From NCBI GenBank assembly GCA_023227825.1, contig JALOCJ010000014.1:1-24819 (forward strand): a stretch of DNA of 24,819 nt. The letters run 5' to 3'. Below the pieces are notes generated by a model. The model ran no database searches, had not been told where the DNA came from, and saw only the letters and a list, made by a program, of their open reading frames with translations. Position numbers and translations under genes: made by a program. Below, piece by piece: positions 15,221 to 22,327 of the stretch. Source of the DNA: Candidatus Cloacimonas sp. (GTDB lineage Bacteria > Cloacimonadota > Cloacimonadia > Cloacimonadales > Cloacimonadaceae). The stretch's first letter is position 1. Each line of letters starts with the position of its first letter.

Positions 15221-15949
15221 ATGAAAAATGTGTATAAAAGCGAAAATGTTCACCGGGTTGTGTTAAAACTTTCCGGAGAAGTTCTTTCCGGTAAAAAGAA
15301 TGTAACCTACGATGAAGCAATAATTGACTTCCTGACGGATGCCATAATTACTGTTTATAACCAAAATTATGAACTGGGCATCGTTTTAGGCGGTGGAAAT
15401 ATATTCCGGGGCGGCTCCTGGGAAAATAAAAATCTGAACAGAGTAGTTCTGGATAGTATCGGTATGCTGGCAACTATCCAGAATTCCCTTTATATGGCAG
15501 AAATACTTAGTTCCAAAGGAATTGACTGTGCTATTTTTTCTACTTTGGCTGTAGATAAAATAGTTGATCGCTATACTCCCCAATTATCTTCCTTAGCTAT
15601 GGAACAGGGCAAGATTTGTTTTTTGAGCGGTGGAACTGGAAATCCTTATTTTACAACAGATACTGCAGCTGTTTTACGCGCAGTGGAACTGAAAGCAGAT
15701 ATTGTGTTAAAAGCAACAAATGTAGATGGACTGTTTAGTGCTGATCCCAAAAAGGATAAAAATGCCCGTTTTATCAGCAGTGCCAGCTTTGAGGAATGTT
15801 TGCAGAAACGCTTGGGAGTTATGGATTTAACAGCTTTTTCTCTGGCGATGGATAATGCTATGCCTATTAAGATTTTCAACATCAGCCAGCCGGAGATGTT
15901 AATTGAAGCACTTAAAAAAGCGGAAACAGGAACCTATATTCATCCCTGA
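15221..15949 (+). CDS. pyrH: Uridylate kinase (UMP kinase)
   Basis: PyrH phosphorylates UMP to UDP and belongs to the amino-acid kinase fold, unrelated to eukaryotic UMP kinases. The 242-residue protein shows VVLKLSGEVLSG near the N terminus, the VLGGGNIFRGG loop, LSGGTGNPYFTTDTAAVLRA for UMP/ATP binding, and KATNVDGLFSADPKKD near the nucleotide site. An ATG at 15221 with GGGGA eight bases upstream is preferred over the in-frame GTG at 15206. It lies in the conserved tsf-pyrH-frr order, 51 bp after tsf and 30 bp before frr. Confidence 0.96.
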   Translation: MKNVYKSENVHRVVLKLSGEVLSGKKNVTYDEAIIDFLTDAIITVYNQNYELGIVLGGGNIFRGGSWENKNLNRVVLDSIGMLATIQNSLYMAEILSSKGIDCAIFSTLAVDKIVDRYTPQLSSLAMEQGKICFLSGGTGNPYFTTDTAAVLRAVELKADIVLKATNVDGLFSADPKKDKNARFISSASFEECLQKRLGVMDLTAFSLAMDNAMPIKIFNISQPEMLIEALKKAETGTYIHP

Positions 15950-15979
15950 ACATTTTTCTGTGTTTTATTAGAGGATATT

Positions 15980-16534
15980 ATGGAAAACATAAAAGAAACG
16001 ACTAAAGAAAAAATGCAGAAGAGCTTTGAGGCAATGCTGCATCAATATTCCAAAATCAGAACCGGACGCGCCAGCGCTTCCATTTTGGATGATATTAAAA
16101 TTAACTATTACGGTCAACCCACACCAGTTAAACAACTTTGTAACATTTCCATCCCGGAAGCAAGAATGATCGTTGTTCAGCCCTGGGATAAAACAACTTT
16201 GGCGGATATAGAAAAAGCAATATTAGCCGCTAATATTGGAATTACTCCAGAAAACGACGGCAATGTTATCCGCCTGCCTTTTCAGCCCTTAACCGAAGAA
16301 AAAAGAAAAGATATCGTTAAAAACATCAAAAAAATCTCGGAAGATACCAGAGTTGCTATCCGAAATATTCGGCGCGATGCTAATGATATAGTTAAAAAAG
16401 AAAAAAAAGATAGCGAAATCAGTGAAGATGAAGAAAAGAAACAACTGAAAGAATTGCAAGACCTTACAGATGAGTGGATTAAAAAGATAGACGAGGCAGA
16501 AAAGGCAAAAGAAAAAGAAATAATGGAAGTGTAA
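15980..16534 (+). CDS. frr: Ribosome recycling factor
   Basis: RRF splits post-termination ribosomes together with EF-G. The protein has 184 residues, the family length, with KIRTGRASASILDDIKINYY in the first helix-strand unit, the domain II segment ISIPEARMIVVQPWDKTTL, NDGNVIRLPFQPLTEEKRKD, and the long final helix rich in Lys and Glu ending in LTDEWIKKIDEAEKAKEKE. AGAGGA precedes the ATG. It closes the ribosomal operon. No hairpin with a T-run follows; instead there are purine-rich tandem repeats. Confidence 0.97.
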   Translation: MENIKETTKEKMQKSFEAMLHQYSKIRTGRASASILDDIKINYYGQPTPVKQLCNISIPEARMIVVQPWDKTTLADIEKAILAANIGITPENDGNVIRLPFQPLTEEKRKDIVKNIKKISEDTRVAIRNIRRDANDIVKKEKKDSEISEDEEKKQLKELQDLTDEWIKKIDEAEKAKEKEIMEV

Positions 16535-16614
16535 GGGATTTTAAGGATTTTTTTTACAAAGAGATAAAGAGAGAAAGAGATTAAATTGAGAATGGAGAAT
16601 TGAGAATGAACTAA
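16535..16614 (+). other. Purine-rich non-coding sequence after frr
   Basis: This short stretch after the frr stop codon contains a run of eight T and loosely repeated GAGAATGGAGAATT-like purine text. It leads into the tandem arrays described next. The whole gap from 16535 to 17150 has no credible gene. Confidence 0.4.
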
Positions 16615-16646
16615 GTGAGATGGTGAGATGGTGAGATGGTGAGATG
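16615..16646. repeat. Tandem repeat, four copies of GTGAGATG
   Basis: Four exact copies of the 8-bp unit GTGAGATG stand head to tail. The unit length equals that of the unrelated array after feoA (3125-3180). Confidence 0.95.
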
Positions 16647-16706
16647 GATTTTTTTACAAAGAGAGAAAGAGAAAAAGAGATTAAAGAGAAAAGATTTAGA
16701 TTAAAC

Positions 16707-16785
16707 AAAGAGAAAAAGAGAAAAGATTTAGTTTAAACAAAGAGAAAAAGAGAAAAGATTTAGTTTAAACAAAGAGAAAAAACGA
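16707..16785. repeat. 32-bp purine-rich tandem repeat
   Basis: Two exact 32-bp units at 16707-16738 and 16739-16770 are followed by a partial unit to about 16785 and preceded by a diverged copy from about 16668. Each unit begins with AAAGAGAAAAAGAGAAAAGA and ends with TTTAGTTTAAAC. The strand is almost free of C. Confidence 0.92.
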
Positions 16786-16801
16786 TATCCTTTTTAATTC
16801 C

Positions 16802-16923
16802 AAGTCAGGAGTCATTAGCTCTTAAACAACTTTTGCTTTTCAGATAACATAAAGTCAGGAGTCATTTGCGCCTGGATAACTTTTGGGCTGGGAGATAACT
16901 TTTTGGCGCATATGACTCATGAA
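16802..16923. repeat. Diverged duplicated hairpin element, copies C and D
   Basis: AGTCAGGAGTCATT occurs at 16803 and again 50 bp later at 16853, and the following sequence stays loosely similar, indicating a tandem duplication of about 50 bp. The second copy forms a hairpin: GTCAGGAGTCATTTGCGCC (16854-16872) pairs at 16 of 19 positions with 16905-16923 around a 32-base loop. The shared GAGTC core and near-identical loop length place it in the family of the 71-bp elements at 12246 and 16983. Confidence 0.7.
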
Positions 16924-16982
16924 GACACAGAAAATTATAAATAAAAATCTGCGAAATCAGCGAAATCTGCGTGAAAAAAGTC

Positions 16983-17053
16983 GTCACGAGTCCTCACTGC
17001 CAAACAAATTCTTGAACAGATTAAAAGTAATTGCGGCAGTGACGACTCCTGAC
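16983..17053. repeat. 71-bp hairpin element, copy B
   Basis: The arms GTCACGAGTCCTCACTGCC (16983-17001) and GGCAGTGACGACTCCTGAC (17035-17053) pair at 17 of 19 positions around a 33-base loop. It mirrors copy A at 12246-12316 and lies about 100 bp before dsbD. It is preceded by an iterated ATCTGCGAAATCAGCGAAAT motif (16948-16967), a related form of which occurs near 20708. Confidence 0.8.
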
Positions 17054-17150
17054 TGCATTCATTTATCATTCCCAATAGTTGACTTGTCTGGAATGTTTTC
17101 TGCATTATATTTTAGTATAAACACAAAAATAATTTCCAAGGATAATGCTA

Positions 17151-18983
17151 ATGCATAAGACCTGCAAGCTGTTATTAATGCTCTGTCTGGTTGTGTTCAT
17201 TCAACCAATTATTGCCCAGAGCGTTAAATTCTCGCTTTCTCCTGAGGTCTTAAAACCGGGAGAAAAAGGTGTTATTAAAGCCACGCTTATTATTCCTGAG
17301 GGGAAAAAACAGACCGTCAATCCTAAAGACCCGGAATATTTTTATCTGGAAGCTGACCATCCGGACCTCATTTTAGGAAAAGTTATTTATCCGAAACCAA
17401 CACAAGTTGTATCTGAAGAGGAATGGAACTATCATCCCAAAGTAACATTAACCTTGCCTTTTACGGTGAAGCAATCAGCTAAGGCAGGTAACAAACAGAT
17501 AGATGTTTTGCTTAGCTATAATCTTTGTTATGAAACAGGAATGTGTGATCCACCGGAAGAAGCAACAGCTACACTTTCTTTTCAAATAACTGAAAATGAA
17601 CTGATACCAGCTACCGTTTCGGAAGAAGAAGCTGATAAACCAAATAAAATTGCCCGAAATGAAACCGTTCCAATGGAAAAATCTCCGCTTCAGGAAACTA
17701 AACCTAATGCCAGCCATTCTCTTGGTGTAATACTAAAATACCTGCTTTTTGCCTTTTTAGGGGGAATTATATTAAATATCACTCCTTGTGTTCTACCTAT
17801 ATTGCCAATCAGGATTATGAGCATAATGAATCAGGCACAGAAAGATAGAACCAAAGTGCTGAATCATACTTTAATTTACGCTTTGGGAGTGTTGATTTCC
17901 TTTGCCGTAATGGCAGGAATTTTTATTGCTTTACAAAAGGCAGGTGAATCTGTGGGCTGGGGTTTGCAGAATCAAAATCCTGGTTTCGTAGTAACTCTGA
18001 TGGCAATTGTGTTTGTTTTTGCGTTGTCACTTTTAGGAGTATTTGAAATAACCGTTCCAGGTATGAATACAGCTAATAAGGCAACATCCAGAGGTGGCTA
18101 TGGCGGTTCCTTTTTTGGGGGTATTTTTGCTTTTTTGATGGCTATTTCCTGTACCGGACCTTTTTTAGGGGCTGCTTTGCCTTTTGCTTTGGCTTTGCCA
18201 CCTGTTTTAATGCTGATTTTCTTTCTCATTATAGGGCTTGGTTTTGCGTTTCCTTTTTTGCTGATTGGCTTTTTCCCGAAAGCGCTGAAAATTATTCCCA
18301 AGCCGGGAAACTGGATGATTATTTTCAAAGAAGTGATGGGCTTTGTTTTGCTTGTTATTGTTTACACTCAGTTGAAGACCTTGCTGCTGTTAACTGATGG
18401 GGAATATCTACTGAAGGTTTTGTGGTTTTTGGTTATCCTTGGTTTTTCTACCTGGCTTTATGGCAGATTTGTAAAAGTGGAAAACAGCAAATTAACACAG
18501 TGGCTCTTCACAATCATTCCGCTTGTGTTAATTATCTTTGCAACAGTTAATTATCTCCCTTTTACCAAAACTGAAAAGATAGAAATTCCAAGTAAAAGTG
18601 GAGAACTTATTCCCGCTCCCCATACACCGGAGGGCTGGTATGTATTTAAAGAAGATATTTTAAATAAGGCATTGAAAGAAGGTAGAGCGGTTTTTCTTGA
18701 CATCGGAGCTGCCTGGTGTAAAAATTGTATGACTAATGAAAAGACAGTTCTTTTTACGGATACGATGATGCAGGAATTTAAGAAGAAAAATGTTTTGTTG
18801 TTAAGAGGCGATTTCACTAAAAAAGATGAAACCCTGCTTGCCTGGATAAAAAAACACGGAAGAGCAGGCGTTCCTTTTAATGCTTTGTATATTCCGGGTG
18901 AAGAACCCTATATTTTTAGCGAACTGCTTTCCCAAGACGAGGTAATAAATGCTCTTAATAAAATTCCAGCCAAAGCCGAATAG
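17151..18983 (+). CDS. dsbD: Thiol:disulfide interchange protein DsbD
   Basis: DsbD passes electrons from cytoplasmic thioredoxin across the inner membrane to periplasmic thiol proteins. The protein has a signal peptide, then an N-terminal immunoglobulin-like domain with the pair in NLCYETGMCDPPEE, then eight or so membrane segments with the cysteines in NITPCVLPILPIRIM and AISCTGPFLG, and a C-terminal thioredoxin domain with WCKNC and the cis-Pro loop AGVPFNALYI. Counting from the upstream ATG at 17145 the pairs are 128/134, 215/336 and 525/528; subtract two for the start used here. The spacings closely match E. coli DsbD (103/109, 163/285, 461/464), so all three relay pairs are present. The ATG at 17151 is chosen because AAGGA lies eight bases upstream; it is only two bases from ATG 17145. 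It leads the redox cluster. Confidence 0.95.
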   Translation: MHKTCKLLLMLCLVVFIQPIIAQSVKFSLSPEVLKPGEKGVIKATLIIPEGKKQTVNPKDPEYFYLEADHPDLILGKVIYPKPTQVVSEEEWNYHPKVTLTLPFTVKQSAKAGNKQIDVLLSYNLCYETGMCDPPEEATATLSFQITENELIPATVSEEEADKPNKIARNETVPMEKSPLQETKPNASHSLGVILKYLLFAFLGGIILNITPCVLPILPIRIMSIMNQAQKDRTKVLNHTLIYALGVLISFAVMAGIFIALQKAGESVGWGLQNQNPGFVVTLMAIVFVFALSLLGVFEITVPGMNTANKATSRGGYGGSFFGGIFAFLMAISCTGPFLGAALPFALALPPVLMLIFFLIIGLGFAFPFLLIGFFPKALKIIPKPGNWMIIFKEVMGFVLLVIVYTQLKTLLLLTDGEYLLKVLWFLVILGFSTWLYGRFVKVENSKLTQWLFTIIPLVLIIFATVNYLPFTKTEKIEIPSKSGELIPAPHTPEGWYVFKEDILNKALKEGRAVFLDIGAAWCKNCMTNEKTVLFTDTMMQEFKKKNVLLLRGDFTKKDETLLAWIKKHGRAGVPFNALYIPGEEPYIFSELLSQDEVINALNKIPAKAE

Positions 18984-19001
18984 ATAAAGACAGGGAAAAA
19001 G

Positions 19002-20123
19002 ATGAAGAAAATTGTTTATGCCCTCTTAATAATTGTGCTTTTGGGAATTTCTTCCTGTGACCGCTTTGACCATAATTTCCAGCCACTGGAGCAGGTGGAT
19101 TTTAATGCGGAACTTTTCAGTCCCTTGCAAGAAGCATTTAATAATGCTGCTCCTGAAGATTTATCACCTGTAATGGCTTTTTATGCTGAGGACTATAAGC
19201 ACTTTGGCATTACTAAAAGTGAGTGGGAAGCTATCTTATTCAATCTGCTTTCCGGAATAAGCAATCCCGTTATTCAGGTTTCTTTAATTACAGCCACTTT
19301 GCAAAACGAGACCAATGCTCTGGCAAATTGGCGATTAACTATTAGTGATGATAACAAAACAGTTATTGCCGATAGTTTATACACAGGAGAACGCTTAAGA
19401 AAAGAAAACGGAAAATGGCTGCTGCGGGGAAATCAATGTGGTTGTGATCCCGAGGTGCCAACTCAAAAAGTGATTGTGGAATATGTTACCAATGTGGGTT
19501 GCAGTTATTGTCCTGCGGTAGAGGATGTTTTGCATAATTTAAGCTCTCAATTTGGTGATGACTTTATCTATTTAACGCATCAGCTTTCCGGTCCCGTTGC
19601 TTTCACCGATCCTCTTTATGCTTATTATAATGCTTTTAGTGCTCCCGTTTCTATTATCCAGGGAAAACATAAACTGGCTGGAGGAAATCAGGATATTTTA
19701 GACCAATATCTTCCTACCGTGCAAAGTGAATTGGACTCCTTAAGTCAGATGGATTACAGGGTAATAAACGCTACTGTAGAGGAGAAAAATATCTCCGGAA
19801 GCGTAAAACTTACCCCTCTATCTGCATCTTTCAATCAGGAAGAATTGATACTAAATCTGGCAGTTATTGATCTTGTTTCCACAGCAGTAAATGCTGAAGG
19901 AGAACCTCTTACTAATGTAGTAATAGGCAGAAAACGAATTGATATAAGCACTGTGGATTTAAGTAATCCTGTTGCCTTTGAATTTGACGCTAATGTAATA
20001 ATTCCTGAGGATGCCGTGTTAGTTGTTTTTGCCCAAAAAACACCTACAACCTTTGCCAATAACGCGACAATTTATAGTGGCTTACAATATCCCCTTACAG
20101 TTAAAAAAGGAGGTTCACGATGA
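19002..20123 (+). CDS. Lipoprotein with NTF2-like region and Omp28-like thioredoxin domain
   Basis: The 373-residue protein begins with a lipoprotein signal ending in LLGISSC, lipid-modified at Cys19. Residues of about 35-143 resemble an NTF2-like fold (AFYAEDYKHFGITKSEWEAI, then alternating strands ending in RLRKENGKWLLRG); this is a judgement from pattern only. After CGC (146-148) comes an Omp28-type thioredoxin-like domain starting VIVEYVTNVGCSYCPAVEDV, with redox pair Cys167/Cys170. The rest (about 240-373) is beta-rich, like the C-terminal part of Omp28 proteins. It starts 18 bp after dsbD and its last codons overlap the next gene by ATGA, so it is clearly in the dsbD operon and is a plausible electron acceptor of DsbD. 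Its substrate is unknown. Asp at position +2 after the lipidated Cys may influence its sorting, but the E. coli rule may not apply here. Confidence 0.78.
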   Translation: MKKIVYALLIIVLLGISSCDRFDHNFQPLEQVDFNAELFSPLQEAFNNAAPEDLSPVMAFYAEDYKHFGITKSEWEAILFNLLSGISNPVIQVSLITATLQNETNALANWRLTISDDNKTVIADSLYTGERLRKENGKWLLRGNQCGCDPEVPTQKVIVEYVTNVGCSYCPAVEDVLHNLSSQFGDDFIYLTHQLSGPVAFTDPLYAYYNAFSAPVSIIQGKHKLAGGNQDILDQYLPTVQSELDSLSQMDYRVINATVEEKNISGSVKLTPLSASFNQEELILNLAVIDLVSTAVNAEGEPLTNVVIGRKRIDISTVDLSNPVAFEFDANVIIPEDAVLVVFAQKTPTTFANNATIYSGLQYPLTVKKGGSR

Positions 20124-20611
20124 AAAAGCTGATTACCTGCTTGATCCTGATACTTATGGTTTCTGCTATTTTTGCAGAAGTGATACCTGATTTCAAACTA
20201 CCCGATGCAGCAGGAAAAAATGTCGCTTTGCAGGAGCTTTTAGGGAAAGGGCCTGTTATTATTGATTTTTGGGCGGACTACTGCCAACCCTGTAAAGATG
20301 CTATGCCGCAATTAAATAATTTGGCTGAAAAGTATGATTCGCTTACCGTTGTGATGATTTCTATTGATGCTCCCAAAAATCTGCCTAAGGCAAAAAACTA
20401 TCTGAAAAGCAAGAACTATAAGTTTATAACTCTGTTTGATTCCGAAAAGACCTTAGCCAAAAAAATAGGGGCAACAAATCCTCCGCATACTTTTATTCTA
20501 AATAAACAAGGGGAAATTGTCTATTCCCATATTGGCTATGAACCAGGTGTGGAAAATGAATATGAAATGCATATCCGTAATTTACTGGGACATAAAACCG
20601 ATGCGGAGTAA
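20120..20611 (+). CDS. Periplasmic TlpA-like thioredoxin
   Basis: A signal peptide (about 1-19, MKKLITCLILILMVSAIFA) is followed by a TlpA/redoxin-type thioredoxin domain: IPDFKLPDAAGKNVALQELL, the strand VIIDFWADYCQPCKDAMPQL with the redox pair Cys55/Cys58, and the cis-Pro loop NPPHTFIL (Pro122). Proteins of this type are kept reduced by DsbD-like reductases and act on periplasmic disulfides, for instance in cytochrome maturation. It overlaps the lipoprotein gene by four bases (ATGA) and has GGAGG upstream. A DsbD partner role is inferred from the operon. Confidence 0.92.
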   Translation: MKKLITCLILILMVSAIFAEVIPDFKLPDAAGKNVALQELLGKGPVIIDFWADYCQPCKDAMPQLNNLAEKYDSLTVVMISIDAPKNLPKAKNYLKSKNYKFITLFDSEKTLAKKIGATNPPHTFILNKQGEIVYSHIGYEPGVENEYEMHIRNLLGHKTDAE

Positions 20612-20762
20612 GGAAATAATTTCATACAGATTATATAGATTAAGAACCGGTGATTTCTGCGACCTATATAAAGCCCAACAATCCTGAAATCCTCGTTTCT
20701 AAATCTATATCTGTGAAATCAGTGTAATCTGTGAGAGAATAACATAAATGGTGGAATAGAGA
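20612..20762 (+). other. Intergenic stretch with iterated ATCTGTGAAATC motif
   Basis: The gap holds ATCTGTGAAATCAGTGTAAT-type iterations around 20708-20733, related to text at 16948-16967 and, on the other strand, to CCGCAGATTCCGCAGATT at 22218-22235. No promoter or terminator is convincing. Confidence 0.45.
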
Positions 20763-22205
20763 ATGAAATATACTCTGCTTTTATTGCTGTTAGTCAGCAT
20801 TACTTTGCTTAGTGCTCAAAATGTCCTTTTTGTAAACGGTTCCAATGAAAGCCAATTCATCTATCGCACCGTTGAGGACTCTTTGCATACCTATTTTAAC
20901 GATACCTTCGGTTTCAACCTTGCCTGCAGGAATTTTGGTTTGGGAATGAAATTTATTGCTGAACTGCCCAAATATTCCACAGAACAAACAGAACTTTTGG
21001 ATGAACTGGATAGCAACCGTTTAGAACTTGGGTGGCAGGAATTGTATGCCTCTTACGAAAAAGATGCCTGGAAAATATATACCGGAATAACCGAAGAAAG
21101 TTTTGGCAACGGTATTGTTTTTCGCAGTTATAAAGACCTGGAGTTTGATATAGATAACCGTTTGGAGAGTTTTTTATTCAGCTATAACGACGTTTTTAAG
21201 CTCAAAGCGATTTACGGAGCTATAGAAAATCCTGCGATTAACGGAAAATATGATTTGGCTTATGGTACCGATTTGCAAAGTCCCAATTTCCAAGGACTTT
21301 CCTTAGGCGCTTCCGCAATGGCTTTCCGCAATTTGCTTACCACTAATATCTATAATCAGAGGACCATTTTTGCCGGTAGATTAAATTATGCTACTGAATA
21401 TATTGATTTGCAAGCAGAGACAGCAGTTAGCAAACTTTATCATCAACCCGGCATTGACACAAAAAACGGAAAGGCAATTTATGTGAATGGCAGTTATTAC
21501 TTTGGTCCCGTTACTTTAGGGGGCGCTTATAAGCAGTATGATAAGTTTCAATATCGCTTAAATGATCTGCCAACAGCAAATTACCATAATGAGACCCTTT
21601 CCGATGCTTCTGCTACAGGAGAAGATGAAATTGGTTGGCAGGTCTTTGGAACTGTTTCTTTTACGGATGGCCTTAATTTTACTGCGGACTATGCTGAAGC
21701 ATTCAATAGCGAAAAAATCAAGAAAATGAACGATGCCTTTTTTGCTTTGGAATATTCGGGAAATTCCTTTTCCCTGCTTACTTCTTACAGCCATATTGAA
21801 AAAGTGGATGAGAGCAGCAATTCCTGGCAACAGGATTTAATTCCTGCTCTGCAAACAAACTTTACTTGGCTAAAAATCCCGGTGCAAATTCAAGCGGAAT
21901 ATAAAAAGGTCTCCAAACAAAGACAGGAAGCGGAAAGTGAACATTATGAACCAAAGCTGCAAACGGATTTTACATTTAAAAAACTTTCCCTTTCTTTATG
22001 TGCACAAAGCAACTGGGAAGAGATAAGCGAGATTTTTGACAGCCGCTATTGGGCTTCTGCTCAAATAAAATTCCCGCTTTTTGAACATAGTGACATAATC
22101 CTTTTTGGCGGAAAAGAAGCAGGCGGAAAAGTTTGCCGGAATGGTATTTGCCGTTATGTTGCTCCCTTTGAAGGTTTACGCGTTGAACTTAACACCCGCT
22201 TTTAA
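20763..22205 (+). CDS. Putative outer-membrane beta-barrel protein, DUF6029-like
   Basis: The 480-residue protein has a signal peptide (cleavage near LLSA-QN, residue 18) and then almost only alternating amphipathic strands with many aromatic residues and short turns, ending in Phe, the usual outer-membrane barrel pattern. The N-terminal part (ELGWQELYASYEKDAWKIY, FGNGIVFRSYKD) and the C-terminal GGKVCRNGICRYVAPFEGLR match what I recall of DUF6029 proteins of Bacteroidetes and relatives; no search was possible. Two cysteines near the end (Cys458 and Cys463) are unusual for a barrel and could form a disulfide. It follows the TlpA gene by about 150 bp, within a run of thiol-redox genes. Transport or anchoring are possible roles, none shown. 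Confidence 0.72.
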   Translation: MKYTLLLLLLVSITLLSAQNVLFVNGSNESQFIYRTVEDSLHTYFNDTFGFNLACRNFGLGMKFIAELPKYSTEQTELLDELDSNRLELGWQELYASYEKDAWKIYTGITEESFGNGIVFRSYKDLEFDIDNRLESFLFSYNDVFKLKAIYGAIENPAINGKYDLAYGTDLQSPNFQGLSLGASAMAFRNLLTTNIYNQRTIFAGRLNYATEYIDLQAETAVSKLYHQPGIDTKNGKAIYVNGSYYFGPVTLGGAYKQYDKFQYRLNDLPTANYHNETLSDASATGEDEIGWQVFGTVSFTDGLNFTADYAEAFNSEKIKKMNDAFFALEYSGNSFSLLTSYSHIEKVDESSNSWQQDLIPALQTNFTWLKIPVQIQAEYKKVSKQRQEAESEHYEPKLQTDFTFKKLSLSLCAQSNWEEISEIFDSRYWASAQIKFPLFEHSDIILFGGKEAGGKVCRNGICRYVAPFEGLRVELNTRF

Positions 22206-22257
22206 AAAGAATATTTCCCGCAGATTCCGCAGATTTATTTAGCAGTTAGAATTCCTG

Positions 22258-22292
22258 ACGGGAAGGCGAATATTTTGTTGTTACCTTCCCGT
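22258..22292 (+). terminator. Perfect 9-bp stem, possible terminator or mRNA hairpin
   Basis: ACGGGAAGG (22258-22266) and CCTTCCCGT (22284-22292) pair perfectly around a 17-base loop, 53 bp after the barrel gene stop. There is no T-run after the stem, so a Rho-independent terminator is not established; it may instead limit read-through or protect the upstream mRNA. Confidence 0.4.
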
Positions 22293-22327
22293 AATCAGTT
22301 ATTATATAAAAAGACGAGGAGATGAAA

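Noticed and set aside
16919..17158. 79-codon open frame before dsbD
   Set aside because: It runs straight through the 71-bp hairpin element and the iterated ATCTGCG motif, has no ribosome-binding site and overlaps the dsbD start.
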